Shown piece by piece: positions 44,356 through 53,391 of a stretch of DNA of 64,000 bases. Below the pieces are notes generated by a model. That model was not told the origin of the DNA and did not search any database. It worked only from the letters and a program-made list of their open reading frames with translations. The DNA is from Planctomycetota bacterium (GTDB lineage: Bacteria > Planctomycetota > UBA8108 > UBA1146 > JAJFFE01), in the NCBI GenBank assembly GCA_021776775.1, contig JAJFFE010000059.1, forward strand, positions 1-64,000, given 5' to 3'. Position 1 is the first letter of the stretch. Each line of letters starts with the position of its first letter. A program made the translations under genes and the position numbers.

Positions 44356-45297
44356 TTACCCTGCGAACGGGTCCCAACCGTCGGCGGAGCCGGTCCACAC
44401 TCCATTTCGGCCTCGTAGCTCGATCCCCGGTTGCGCGTTGACGTGCCCGATGCGCGTCAGCGGCACCGCGAGCTGTTCTGCGATGCTCGCGAGTTCAGCG
44501 TCACGGCCCGGACGGATGGCCACCAAGAGTTCGTAGTCTTCGCCGCCGCGGAGGATCGTTTCGAGGTCGAGTTGCGTCGCCTCCTCCAGCGTGGATAGAT
44601 CGACAGTGGCGCCCACGTCGCTCGACCGAAGGAGTCGACCGAGGTCCATCGCTAGCCCATCGCTTAGGTCGATCGCTGCCGTGACGTGATCGCCCCGCGA
44701 CAAGCGCCTTGCGAGTTCGAGGCGAGGCTCGGGGTGAATCCACGCCTCGCGTTTGCTTGCGTCCACCCCCGACCCGGCGAGCAGCGCGTCCAGGACGGTC
44801 GAGGCGAGGCCGGGCGAGCCCGAGACGTAGAGTTCGTCGCCGGCGCGGGCGGTGCTTCGCAGGATTGCCATACCGTGGGTGACCGCGCCGAGCGCAGTCA
44901 CGGATATCGACAATGGCCCGGAGGTCTTGGTGACGTTGCCGCCGAGCAAGGTCGTGCCGAGCTCTCCGCACGCAGAGGCGACTCCGTCGAAGAATGCGTC
45001 GTCGAATCTTCCCGGGAGCGAGGTTGTCTCCAAAGCGAGCAGCACGCCGCGGGGCGCGGCGCCCATCGCCGCGAGATCGCTGACCGATACGCGGATTGCG
45101 CGCGACGCGAGTTCTTCGTTGGACAGCCACTCGTTACGAAAGTGCACCCCTTCGACCACCGTATCGACAGTGGTCACGAGGGATTCGTGAGCGGCGAACG
45201 TCAAGACACAAGCGTCGTCGCCGATACCGACCGTGTCTAAAGAGTCGGGGAATCCGAATCGAGCGCGGAGTCGCTCGACCCATTCGATCTCGTTCAT
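44356..45297 (-). CDS. thiL: Thiamine-monophosphate kinase
   Basis: ThiL phosphorylates thiamine monophosphate to thiamine diphosphate. I place the start at ATG 45297; the track begins at 45663 with 122 unrelated codons. The 313-residue protein has GIGDDACVL near residue 25, TTVDTVVEGVHF, the metal-binding SVSDLAAMGAAPRG and AIDLSDGLAMDLGRL, and RGGEDYELLVAI near 240. These are the expected AIR-synthase-like ATP sites. The neighbouring lysS converges on it and a lipoprotein-like gene diverges from it. Confidence 0.95.
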   Translation of the reverse strand: MNEIEWVERLRARFGFPDSLDTVGIGDDACVLTFAAHESLVTTVDTVVEGVHFRNEWLSNEELASRAIRVSVSDLAAMGAAPRGVLLALETTSLPGRFDDAFFDGVASACGELGTTLLGGNVTKTSGPLSISVTALGAVTHGMAILRSTARAGDELYVSGSPGLASTVLDALLAGSGVDASKREAWIHPEPRLELARRLSRGDHVTAAIDLSDGLAMDLGRLLRSSDVGATVDLSTLEEATQLDLETILRGGEDYELLVAIRPGRDAELASIAEQLAVPLTRIGHVNAQPGIELRGRNGVWTGSADGWDPFAG

Positions 45298-45422
45298 GGC
45301 GTCCTTCGCACAAGCTTCACTCGGTTCAAAGTCCCGTCTTAGCGAGAGCGCTCGGCGGCGACAAGCATGTCCTGTGGTACGCTTCGCCGGTCCAACGAAT
45401 CTGACAAAGTGGAGAGTCGGTA

Positions 45423-46610
45423 ATGAGCGAATCGAACTTGAAGTGCGGCAGTTCGCTGCGGTCGGCTGCGTACCTATTCGCGGCGACGATTGCGCTGGCC
45501 GGCGCGATCGGGTGCGACTCGGGTTGCGCGAAGCCGCCGCCGCCGTCGAGTACCGGTCCTTCCGAGAAAAAAGCGGCCGCACGAGAGTCGTTTGCCGCTC
45601 GACTCGCGGCTGAGATTCCTGCCCAGGAGAGCCCGTGGGTGATTGCCCACGCACTGCTCGCATTCGGCCCGGACCTGCACATCGGCGAGGCCGCGGCGTT
45701 GAATCGATTGTCAGCTCGCTGGGTCCAGCGAAGCGACGGACGTACGTTCGTTGCGCTCCTCGGGGCCGGTACTTTGGGGGAACAGCACCCGCACCTCGTC
45801 CTGAAGACGCTGCTCCACGTTTTTCCCACGTCCCACGCTACCGCGGCAGAGTTGGTTCGCGACCTCGCCAAGACAGCCATCGCCGAGTTCGAACCGCCGA
45901 CAACGTTCGAGCAGCGAAACGACGTCGCGTGGTTTCTCGAGGCGGTCGCCCGAATGTCATTGCCGGCCGACAGGCCGATTCGACCGGGGGGGCCGACACC
46001 TAGGGAACTAGCCGAAGTCGCGCTCGCCACTCTCGAATCTGGCGATCGTCTCGTCGAGAACGCGCTCGAGCAGAGCGAGTTCTCGAGGCCGGGCGGAAGC
46101 GGCGGCCCGGAGACGCACGGCGTGTTTGCCTATACGTGCGGGGGGCAACATCTGCTGCAGGGGATCTTGTCCGCGGCTGAGCACGGCTTCCTCGACGACG
46201 CGCAACGAGCGCGGTTGACGAAGAGGCTCGGCGTCTACCGGCGGCGTCTCGACGCGGAGTATCGCTTTCGCCAACGTGAGTACGACCGAGCGATCGCGAG
46301 CGGCGCTTCAGAGATCTTGGCCGAGCAGATGTTTGGCATGTTCAGCCTGAAGCTGCTCGGCCACGGCTTGGAAATTCTCGGGCGTGCGCACCGCGTCGGG
46401 GTCGGAGATCCCTCGCAGATCGAACAAGCCGTTCGGTCGACTCGGGGAAAACTGCTGGGAATCTTTCGGCGATTGGATGACGATCTCGACCCCGATCGCA
46501 CCTTGCTCAAGAGTTTGCGTCGATCGCGGCCTGCCATGTGGCAACTGTGGTTTGGTGACGGCTGTCACGCGCTTCGTGGGTTATCCGAAACCGATGACAT
46601 CGGTCGTTGA
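45423..46610 (+). CDS. Putative lipoprotein of unknown function
   Basis: This 395-residue protein has a hydrophobic N-terminus ending in GAIGC (ALAGAIGCDSGC), a plausible lipobox. A proline-rich linker (KPPPPSS) follows. The body is mostly helical, with features reminiscent of alpha-toroid folds (EAALNRLSARWVQRSDGRTF, THGVFAYTCGGQHLLQGIL, LDAEYRFRQREYDRAI), but I recognise no domain. A charged Arg-rich stretch precedes the end. Its function is unknown; it is probably attached to the membrane and faces outward. Confidence 0.6.
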   Translation: MSESNLKCGSSLRSAAYLFAATIALAGAIGCDSGCAKPPPPSSTGPSEKKAAARESFAARLAAEIPAQESPWVIAHALLAFGPDLHIGEAAALNRLSARWVQRSDGRTFVALLGAGTLGEQHPHLVLKTLLHVFPTSHATAAELVRDLAKTAIAEFEPPTTFEQRNDVAWFLEAVARMSLPADRPIRPGGPTPRELAEVALATLESGDRLVENALEQSEFSRPGGSGGPETHGVFAYTCGGQHLLQGILSAAEHGFLDDAQRARLTKRLGVYRRRLDAEYRFRQREYDRAIASGASEILAEQMFGMFSLKLLGHGLEILGRAHRVGVGDPSQIEQAVRSTRGKLLGIFRRLDDDLDPDRTLLKSLRRSRPAMWQLWFGDGCHALRGLSETDDIGR

Positions 46611-46666
46611 AGTCGACCGACCGCATTCCAATTGCGGTTTCGAGTCGAACATGAAGAGAGAAGAGA

Positions 46667-47860
46667 GTGGAGACGAATTCCGTGCAGATCATCGGCTCGA
46701 AGCGACTCGAGAGTTTGGGCGCCTACGCGTTCGACGCGATCGACCGCAAAGTGCAAGCGCTTCGCGAACAGGGGCTCGCGCCCGTCGACTTCGGGGTGGG
46801 TGACCCGACGCTTCCGGCGCCGGAACTCGTCCGCCGTGCGACGGCGGCGGGAATCGAAACCTACAAGTGCTCCGGCTATCCCCCGTACGCGGGCATGCCG
46901 GAGTATCGGACCGCCGTGGCGGAGTGGACGAAGCGGCGCTTCGGTGTCGATCTCGACCCGGCCACGGAAGTCATCGGCACCGTCGGGTCGAAAGAGGCCA
47001 TCTTCAATTTCGCCGAAGCGATTCTCGATCCCGGCGATTTAGTCATTTCGCCCGATCCGGGATATCCGCCCTACGAACGCGGCACCTTGTTCGCCGAGGG
47101 TAAGGTGCATCTGCTGCCGCTCGACCCCGACAACAACTTCATGCCGGACTACGAGAGCATCCCGGAAGACGTCGCGCGCAAGGCGAAGATCTTCTGGCTG
47201 ACGCATCCGAACAGTCCTACCGGAGCCGTCGCTTCGGCGGAGTACCTCAAAGGTTGGATCGAGTTCTGTCGCTCTCACGACATCATCGCGGCGTGCGATG
47301 AGGCGTACACCGAGATCTACTTCGGAGATCCTCCGCACTCCGCCCTCGAGTTCGGGCTCGAAGGCGTGATCGTCTTTCAGTCGCTGTCCAAGCGTTCTGC
47401 GATGACGTCGTATCGCATCGGTTGGTGCGCTGGCGACGAACGCATTGTCTCGTTGTTTCGCAAGGTGAAGACCAACGTCGACTCGGGCGCCCCGTGGTTC
47501 GTGCAAGCGGGAGCGATCGCTGCGTTGTCGGATGAAGTGCACGTCGCCGAGTTTCGCGACGGGTACCGTCGGCAGCGAGATGTCTTGGTCGACGCGTTCG
47601 AGGCGGCGGGGTTGCCGCGCTCTGAACCCGCGGCGACGCTCTACATTTGGCAACGCTGTCCCGACGGGATGTCGGCGGTCGAACTGGCCGAGCGTCTTCT
47701 CGATCCGAAGATTGCAGCGGTGACGTTGCCGGGGCCGGCGCTGTCGAGTCGACCGGACGCCACTCCGCGCGAAATTGACTACATCCGGTTGGCGCTTGTC
47801 CCGAGCTTTGACGATTGCGCTCGTGTGGCTGCTAGCATTGCAGAGCATCTGCGGGTGTGA
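46667..47860 (+). CDS. PLP-dependent class I/II aminotransferase, DapC/DapL-like
   Basis: The 397-residue enzyme is a fold-type I aminotransferase. FGVGDPTLPAP and YPPYAGMPEYRTAVAEW bind substrate and cofactor. FWLTHPNSPTGA, ACDEAYTEIYFGD and the PLP lysine in VFQSLSKRSAMTSYRIGW are all present. The SLSKRS form matches succinyldiaminopimelate transaminases (DapC) of the lysine and meso-diaminopimelate pathway, so a role in cell-wall precursor synthesis is likely; DapL is another candidate. Start is GTG 46667. The next gene begins one base after its stop. Confidence 0.85.
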   Translation: METNSVQIIGSKRLESLGAYAFDAIDRKVQALREQGLAPVDFGVGDPTLPAPELVRRATAAGIETYKCSGYPPYAGMPEYRTAVAEWTKRRFGVDLDPATEVIGTVGSKEAIFNFAEAILDPGDLVISPDPGYPPYERGTLFAEGKVHLLPLDPDNNFMPDYESIPEDVARKAKIFWLTHPNSPTGAVASAEYLKGWIEFCRSHDIIAACDEAYTEIYFGDPPHSALEFGLEGVIVFQSLSKRSAMTSYRIGWCAGDERIVSLFRKVKTNVDSGAPWFVQAGAIAALSDEVHVAEFRDGYRRQRDVLVDAFEAAGLPRSEPAATLYIWQRCPDGMSAVELAERLLDPKIAAVTLPGPALSSRPDATPREIDYIRLALVPSFDDCARVAASIAEHLRV

Positions 47861-48520
47861 GTGCGTTCTCGGGTCCGAAGGGGTGGTTGCGTGGCCGTCG
47901 AAGAACGGGTGATCTTGCTCGGGCGGGTGGCGCTGGCGATTGCGAGTTGCGATTCGGATCAACTCGATCAGTCGCTAGTCGCTTGCTCGACAAGCGTCGA
48001 CGCGGCGCGCGATCTGCCCGACGCGATCCTTCAGGGAATTCCGTACTCTGGGTTTCCCGGGGCGATCGACGCGTTGGGGCGCTGGGCCCGACTCGTCGAA
48101 CAGCCAGCTGCCCCGGCCCACGGCTCAAGCAGGAGTCCTGTAGCCCGAAGCGGGGGCCGGGTCACTCGTGACGTCGGTCGCGACAACTTCGAACGAGTTT
48201 ATGGAGCTCAATCGGACCGCGTGCTCGGCGATCTGCGAACGTTCGCGCCCGCGCTCGAGAGCTGGATCCTCGAATTCGCCTACGGCACGGTGATGAGCGA
48301 TGGGCTCGAACTGTTCGATATCGAGGCGCTAGGGGTCGCTTCGCTCCTGGGGCAAGCTCGGCGGCGGCCTCTACATTCTCATCTTCGAGGCGCGGTTCGC
48401 GTCGGGTGGGATCCGGAGGAGCTTAGGGAGTTCGTCGAGCGGTTGTCGCCGTGGTGCGACAACGATCTCGTCGCCCACGCGATCGACGTGATCGCCGGTC
48501 TGGACCGCGAAGGAGCGTGA
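47861..48520 (+). CDS. Carboxymuconolactone decarboxylase-like (AhpD superfamily) protein
   Basis: The 219-residue protein shows the CMD pattern in its second half: LESWILEFAYGTVMSDGL, then ALGVASLLGQARRRPLHSHL and RGAVRVGWDPEEL. The LxSHLRGAxxVG element is a CMD hallmark. No CxxC pair typical of AhpD-type redox enzymes is seen in the core, so it may be a non-redox member. The start is uncertain; GTG 47891 would drop ten residues. It directly follows the aminotransferase gene and could share its transcript. Confidence 0.6.
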   Translation: MRSRVRRGGCVAVEERVILLGRVALAIASCDSDQLDQSLVACSTSVDAARDLPDAILQGIPYSGFPGAIDALGRWARLVEQPAAPAHGSSRSPVARSGGRVTRDVGRDNFERVYGAQSDRVLGDLRTFAPALESWILEFAYGTVMSDGLELFDIEALGVASLLGQARRRPLHSHLRGAVRVGWDPEELREFVERLSPWCDNDLVAHAIDVIAGLDREGA

Positions 48521-48644
48521 TCGTCCGAGCGGGACGTGATCGACCGCGCGGATCAACGTCGCAAGTCAGGTTCCTGTCTAGGCCTCCGGGGTTGCTTGCC
48601 GAAACGAGGGAAGGGCTTACAATCCCAGGCCGAGAAGAGATCCG

Positions 48645-49544
48645 ATGACCACGAAGATTGCGTTCATCAATCAGAAAGGCGGCGTGGGCAAGACAACCCT
48701 CGTCGCGAATTGCGGCGCCTACTGGGCGCGGCAAGGCCAGCGTGTGCTGCTCATCGACCTCGATCCGCAGGCGCACCTGACTCTACACCTCGGAACGTCC
48801 GGAGAGCGCGAGGACGTCAACATCTACCGGGTGTTCCGCAAGGACCTCGATATCACCGAGGCACCGGTCCGGATTCCCGACGAGAAGCTCGACATTATTC
48901 CGTCGCACATCGATTTGTCCGCCGCGGAATGGGAATTCGGCCAAGAAGTCGGCCGCGAGATGCTTCTGCGTGACTACCTGCGGAAGCTGCTCAGCCATCG
49001 TGAGTACGACGTGGTACTGATCGACTGCCCGCCGTCACTGGGTTTTCTTTCCTTGAATGCCTTGGCCGCCGTCGAAGATGTCGTGATCCCCGTTCAGGCT
49101 GAGTTCTTCGCGTTGCAGGGCATGGCGCAATTGCTCAAAGTCGTGGAACTGATCAAGGACCGGCTGCACCCAGTGCTCAAGTGGCGCGCGATCGTGCCGA
49201 CGTTGGTCGACACTCGGACCAACCTCGGTCGTGAGGTCATCGCCGAACTGCAGAACCACTTCGCCGACCTCGTGACGAAGACTCATCTTCGCAAGCGAGT
49301 CAAAGTCGCGGAGGCGCCGAGTCACGGCCAGTCGATCTTCGAGTACGCCGAGAACTCACCGGAAGCGAACGAGTTCGCGGCACTTGCGCAAGAGCTGGAA
49401 GTACGACTCGAAATACCTCCGCCACGATCTTCAGAACCCTCGACTCAACCGGAAGCGCAAGAGCGCGATGGATCGACGCCCGTAGGGCGGCTGTCTCGAT
49501 CGATCGCCTCGAGCACAACCTCACCGGAGTCCAACGCCTCTTGA
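48645..49544 (+). CDS. ParA/Soj-type ATPase
   Basis: The 299-residue ATPase has the deviant Walker A KGGVGKTT, switch I segment DLDPQAHLTLHLG, Walker B-like YDVVLIDCPPSLG and the usual LVDTRTNLGREVI near 200. These match ParA-family ATPases, which organise DNA or protein cargo on the nucleoid. No parB gene follows; the next gene is a TPR peptidase-like protein, so this looks like an orphan ParA that may position another cargo. A Ser/Thr-rich C-terminal tail of about 45 residues is unusual. Its stop overlaps the next start. Confidence 0.9.
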   Translation: MTTKIAFINQKGGVGKTTLVANCGAYWARQGQRVLLIDLDPQAHLTLHLGTSGEREDVNIYRVFRKDLDITEAPVRIPDEKLDIIPSHIDLSAAEWEFGQEVGREMLLRDYLRKLLSHREYDVVLIDCPPSLGFLSLNALAAVEDVVIPVQAEFFALQGMAQLLKVVELIKDRLHPVLKWRAIVPTLVDTRTNLGREVIAELQNHFADLVTKTHLRKRVKVAEAPSHGQSIFEYAENSPEANEFAALAQELEVRLEIPPPRSSEPSTQPEAQERDGSTPVGRLSRSIASSTTSPESNAS

Positions 49545-50851
49545 TGCGCTCCAGTCATCTTTGCCTCGTGATCCTGCTCGTCGTTTCGAGTTATGGCTTC
49601 GCGGCGGACGGACCGTCTCCCGAAATCAAACGCCGCGTCGCGGCTTTGAACGACGACGGCATCGCCTTGTACCAAAAGGGCGAGTACGTGCGCGCGATCG
49701 CCCGTTTCGAAGAAGCTCTGCGATTACACAGTAGCTCGTCCGACGTCCGCACCAATCTCGGGAAAGCCCACGCCGCCTACGGGTTGCATTTGGTCGATGG
49801 CGCGGTGACGGTCGACGAAGGGACCGCCGCGTTACGGCGCGCACTCGAACGGCTGAACCAGGCCTTGCTCTACTGGAAGGGCGATGGCAAGACCCACCGA
49901 GCGATCGCATGGTGCCATTACGAGTTGTCCGAGTTGCCGGCGGCCGAGCGGTCGTTGACGACAGCCGCGACGCTCGATCCGGGGTCGTTCGAAACGTGGC
50001 GTCTTCTCGGTGTCGTTCGGGAGGAGCAGCAAAAGTTCGAGGCGTCGTTCGAGGCGTACAGCAAGGCGCTCGCGATCAAACCCGGCGATCGCTTGCTGAC
50101 GACCCGGTTGAAGCGCGCTCGATTCGATCGGCAAGCCATCCGTGAGTTTCGCAAGCTGAAGACCGATCGATTCACCATTCACTATCCCGACGCCGTCACC
50201 GTTGCCACGGCGAAGAGTATCCAGGCGGTTCTCGATCAGACCATCGCGACGTTTGTTCGGCGCTGGAACCTGTCAGAGCCGAAGGGCGTCGTCGTTATCT
50301 GCTATCCGCCCGGTGAGTTTTCTCTGCGAACCGGCCTTCACGAAGACGTCGGCGGTGCCTTTGACGGTCGGATTCGCATCGCATTCCCCGAGGAACTCGA
50401 GGGCGGTGGCCTCGGCGTCGAACGAGTTGTGCGACACGAGGCGATCCACCTCTTGCTACAGAGTGCCGGCGCTCGCCCGCCACGCTGGGTCGACGAAGGA
50501 GTCGCCCAGTTTCTCGATGGTGATCAGCGCAAGCTATGGTGGCCACGGTTCCGGCAGGCGCTCAAGAAGTCACCGAATGTCGGGGTTCACGAGCGGGAGG
50601 GCTTGTTCAGCCACGCGGATCCGGCCACATGGGCGGCGCTGTACCTTCATTCGTATTTCTTCGTGAAGCATTTGGTGGAGGTGGGGGGAGAGCTCCGGAT
50701 CGATATGGTCGTTCGTGAAGTTCGTTCCGGTAAGCCGTGGAGCGAGTCGTTCGAATCGATCTACGGCGTGTCGGCCGGCGAGCTGGACCGACGCTGGCGC
50801 CGCAAGCTCATCGAAGAGCCTCCGGTCAAGCGTCCCAACCGGCGGCCGTGA
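49544..50851 (+). CDS. Exported TPR protein with a peptidase-MA-like metallopeptidase domain
   Basis: The ATG at 49544 forms a TGATG overlap with parA. Residues 1 to 22 form a signal peptide (MRSSHLCLVILLVVSSYGFA). TPR units at about 30 to 190 include IALYQKGEYVRAIARFEEAL and FEASFEAYSKALAIKPGD. The C-terminal domain (about 210 to 420) holds HEAIHLLLQ as an HExxH zinc site and WVDEGVAQFLDGD with the third ligand Glu, as in the peptidase MA-like family. The domain looks intact, so it may cleave or bind envelope proteins. Confidence 0.8.
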   Translation: MRSSHLCLVILLVVSSYGFAADGPSPEIKRRVAALNDDGIALYQKGEYVRAIARFEEALRLHSSSSDVRTNLGKAHAAYGLHLVDGAVTVDEGTAALRRALERLNQALLYWKGDGKTHRAIAWCHYELSELPAAERSLTTAATLDPGSFETWRLLGVVREEQQKFEASFEAYSKALAIKPGDRLLTTRLKRARFDRQAIREFRKLKTDRFTIHYPDAVTVATAKSIQAVLDQTIATFVRRWNLSEPKGVVVICYPPGEFSLRTGLHEDVGGAFDGRIRIAFPEELEGGGLGVERVVRHEAIHLLLQSAGARPPRWVDEGVAQFLDGDQRKLWWPRFRQALKKSPNVGVHEREGLFSHADPATWAALYLHSYFFVKHLVEVGGELRIDMVVREVRSGKPWSESFESIYGVSAGELDRRWRRKLIEEPPVKRPNRRP

Positions 50852-50990
50852 GTTTCGGCTCCGTGGCGGCTAGCTAGCGAGACCCGTCACTGCTTGCGTC
50901 GCAGGGGCTTACGGCGTCGCCCTCAAGTTCGATCCCGATCGAATCCGAAGCTAGTGGGTAACCCGTCTCGCTCCTGGTTTCGGAGGAATT

Positions 50991-51158
50991 ATGGCGAATG
51001 CCCTAACGCGCGAAGAGCTTGAATTCGTGAAAGCGATCGAGAGCTACAAAAAGACGAACTCCAAGGCGTTCCTCTCTTGGACAGAGGTCCTCTCGATTGT
51101 GAAAGAGCTCGGCTACAAGAAGAGTGAGCTGCACAAGCGGAAGAAAGCAAAGGCGTAG
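50991..51158 (+). CDS. 55-residue planctomycete-type small protein (not in the ORF track)
   Basis: Starting at ATG 50991, eight bases after a strong GGAGGAATT site, this 55-residue frame reads MANALTREELEFVKAIESYK and has a core of FLSWTEVLSIVKELGY. It ends in a basic tail (KRKKAKA). I recall similar small proteins with FLSWTEV from planctomycetes, but no function. It is too short for the ORF track. The next gene starts eight bases downstream, so both are probably translated from one transcript. Confidence 0.75.
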   Translation: MANALTREELEFVKAIESYKKTNSKAFLSWTEVLSIVKELGYKKSELHKRKKAKA

Positions 51159-51165
51159 CGGCATC

Positions 51166-51870
51166 ATGGAAAGCACCTCGATTCTCGCCCTCTTGTTCGG
51201 GGCTCTCGACGGGAGCGTGCCACGCGACCTCTTCAACGCGGAAGTTGCGGCGGCTGACGGTCTCGACTTGACCGGTATCGACCTCAATAACTATGACTTG
51301 CGCGGGTTGACCTTTCGTCGTTGCACGCTGAGAGACGCGAAACTCAATAGCGTTCGCGCGGACGGCGTGTCATTCGAGCAGGCCAACCTCGACGGCGTAG
51401 AACTCAACAACGCGTCACTCGTCACGGCGAACTTCGAGCGGGCGTCTGCTATCGACTCCACCATGGTCGAAGCGGACATGACCGGCGCCGACTTGACCTG
51501 GTGCGTCCTGCGCGGCTCTCGACTCGATGGCGTCGATTTGGGTCGCGCGACGCTGTGGAAAACTGATCTGCGCGAGGCGGTCTATCCGGATTTCGCATTC
51601 CGACCTGATCAGGACATCCTTCACTCCCAGCTGGAGAGACCGCTCGAAGGGCGCGTGACGTTGCGAGAGTTTCTCGACGTCGTCAGCGGGCTGTCCGAAA
51701 CCTCGTACAAGATGCCTGGAAGCGCGCCCGGCCCCAAAGTGGACATCCCGGAAAACCTCAAAGACGATCCAGATATGCACTTGGCGACGGTTGCGCGCGA
51801 TCTCGGACTCCGAGTCGTTCCCCACGTCGGCCCGACCGGGTCGATCATGCACTACGAGATCGTGCAGTAG
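51166..51870 (+). CDS. Pentapeptide-repeat protein
   Basis: The 234-residue protein starts at ATG 51166. From about residue 40 to 145 it has A(D/N)LxG-type pentapeptide repeats (GLDLTGIDLNNYDLRGLTFR, ADMTGADLTWCVLRGSRLDG), a right-handed quadrilateral beta-helix. The last 80 residues are a separate, mixed domain (YKMPGSAPGPKVDIPENL, HLATVARDLGLRVVP). No known partner is evident. Its position eight bases after the 55-residue gene suggests that the two work together. Confidence 0.8.
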   Translation: MESTSILALLFGALDGSVPRDLFNAEVAAADGLDLTGIDLNNYDLRGLTFRRCTLRDAKLNSVRADGVSFEQANLDGVELNNASLVTANFERASAIDSTMVEADMTGADLTWCVLRGSRLDGVDLGRATLWKTDLREAVYPDFAFRPDQDILHSQLERPLEGRVTLREFLDVVSGLSETSYKMPGSAPGPKVDIPENLKDDPDMHLATVARDLGLRVVPHVGPTGSIMHYEIVQ

Positions 51871-52078
51871 GCGCAGCCTATCCAGGGGCTGGCAACGCAC
51901 GTTTCCCCTGGATTTCCCCCTCGTCGTCTCCAGAATGATGCTGGTTCGCAGCCGTGACCACTCGGTTGCGGCTTCTTCGTGTGAGCGTACGAGAATCGTC
52001 GTCGCGCGGGCGAAGGCCAGTCAGTCGTTGTGTTGACCCCGCGAGCCGGGGCGTCTGGTTTTGAGAGAGGGGGGCGTG

Positions 52079-52351
52079 ATGATTTCACGCCGAGCGCAGC
52101 CAATTGAAGACATTATCGATCTGTTCCCGAGTCAGTACGTCCTGCTGGGGTCGTGTCGGTTCGACGACCGCGGGCAGCTGACTCACGGCCGAGTCTTGGA
52201 GTCGTCGACCGATTCGGACGACATCTACGACGCGCTGCGGACCAACCCCAACAGCGTCATTATCTACACTGGCCCTGACTCGCTCGATCACGACGGTGCT
52301 TTCCTCGATTCGGGCCAAGTTTGGGAGGCTCGCAGCGTCTCGCATTCCTGA
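52079..52351 (+). CDS. Small hypothetical protein
   Basis: The 90-residue protein starts at ATG 52079, after a GAGAGAGGGGGGC stretch. The middle (YVLLGSCRFDDRGQLTHGRV) suggests two beta strands with a turn, followed by SDDIYDALRTNPNSVIIYTG. The pattern recalls small DUF5678-like proteins with a W/Y-V-A-hairpin and helix, but I am not sure. No neighbours give a clear functional clue. Confidence 0.5.
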   Translation: MISRRAQPIEDIIDLFPSQYVLLGSCRFDDRGQLTHGRVLESSTDSDDIYDALRTNPNSVIIYTGPDSLDHDGAFLDSGQVWEARSVSHS

Positions 52352-52772
52352 CGACCGAGATCGCTCCGACTCCACTCTCAGACCACCGACGACGCGCTCC
52401 GACGGGCTTTGCGTCTTCGGATCCGCGAATGAAGACGAAAAAACTGGGCTTATGACAGCCAATTGAGGGGCCCCTCCCATCCCGGTCCGCCTGCCTAAAT
52501 CCTTGTCACCTTTCGAGAAAACGCAATTCACCCGTTGAAGGGCGGATTGGGCTGTGCTAACTTATTTTGGCTGTAACCCTCAAGGCGAACGAGACCTAGG
52601 GCCGATAGTAGAAACGACCTTGGAATCCAGCCTGGCACACGCCAAGCGTCGCCGATTTTCAACGTCCGTGGACTACGTTTTCGGGCATTGAGGCGGGCGT
52701 TTGTGAGACCGATGCGCGACGTAGCGCCGGATTCCGTGTAGTGCAGCGAAACTCGATTTTGGAAGGACGGCC
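52352..52772. other. Intergenic region with a candidate promoter of the HU-type gene
   Basis: The reverse ORF (52085..52531) is a shadow of the preceding small gene. TTGAAG at 52535 and TAACTT at 52558 are separated by 17 bases and may be the -35 and -10 boxes of the HU-like gene, 210 bases ahead of its start. A long leader would follow. Confidence 0.4.
52535..52563 (+). promoter_or_regulatory. Candidate sigma-70-type promoter of the HU-like gene
   Basis: TTGAAG, 17 bases, TAACTT. Both boxes match only partly, so this is tentative. Confidence 0.35.
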
Positions 52773-53099
52773 ATGCGCACGATCACTAAGCGTGACTTGG
52801 TCCAACTGATCGCCGAGAAGACCAACGTGCAACAGCAGAAAGCCAAGGAAGTCATCCAAAGCTTTCTCGACGAGATCATCACCGAGCTCGCAAATGGGAA
52901 CCGTCTTGAGTTCCGCGACTTCGGGGTGTTCGAACCGCGCAAGAAAGCTCCGCGACTAGCTCGGAACCCAAGAACGGGTGAAAAGATTCAGGTGCCTCAC
53001 AAAGTCACCGTGAAGTTCAAAGCGGGGCGTCTCATGAAAGAGAAGCTCCAAGATAGTGGGTTGGCCCAGGACGGGGCGGAGTCGAGCGCGGCGAGCTAG
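52773..53099 (+). CDS. HU/IHF-family DNA-binding protein
   Basis: This 108-residue nucleoid protein bends and wraps DNA. The N-terminal helices (ITKRDLVQLIAEKTNVQQQK and VIQSFLDEIITELANGN) and the body EFRDFGVFEPRKKAPRLARN match HU/IHF. NPRTGEKIQVPHKVTVKFKA spans the arm and last strand. A Ser/Ala-rich tail of about 15 residues follows. HU versus IHF cannot be settled. A strong hairpin ends the unit. Confidence 0.92.
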   Translation: MRTITKRDLVQLIAEKTNVQQQKAKEVIQSFLDEIITELANGNRLEFRDFGVFEPRKKAPRLARNPRTGEKIQVPHKVTVKFKAGRLMKEKLQDSGLAQDGAESSAAS

Positions 53100-53163
53100 G
53101 TGCTCGTTCGTTCGAACTTGGCTTCGTCGTTGAACCGAACTCACTTGGTTGAACGAATCTGGG

Positions 53164-53201
53164 CGCCGGCAGGTCGATCTATTTCGGCCGATCTGCCGGC
53201 G
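53164..53201 (+). terminator. Hairpin terminator of the HU-like gene
   Basis: CGCCGGCAGGTCG and CGATCTGCCGGCG form a 13-bp stem with one G-U pair and a 12-base loop, 65 bases past the stop. The T-tract after it is weak (GCTTTG). Confidence 0.7.
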
Positions 53202-53391
53202 GCTTTGTGTCTGAACGGGCTTCGATCCGTAACGCCGAGTAACGTGAGGCGGTCGTCGTGATCCCGAGATCGCGTCGATATCCCGTTGTGAGGCAACAAC
53301 CTGAGGGTTGTGCGAGGATCGGCCTGCGCAACCCCTCCGTGGGTTCCGATCATCCGATAGGGGAACTTCTCCCCTCGGAGAGAGGGATCGG

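Noticed and set aside
47039-47962. 307-codon reverse ORF
   Set aside because: It is antisense to the aminotransferase gene.
48645-49544. Possible parABS origin region
   Set aside because: No parB gene follows, and I saw no parS-like palindrome beside the gene.
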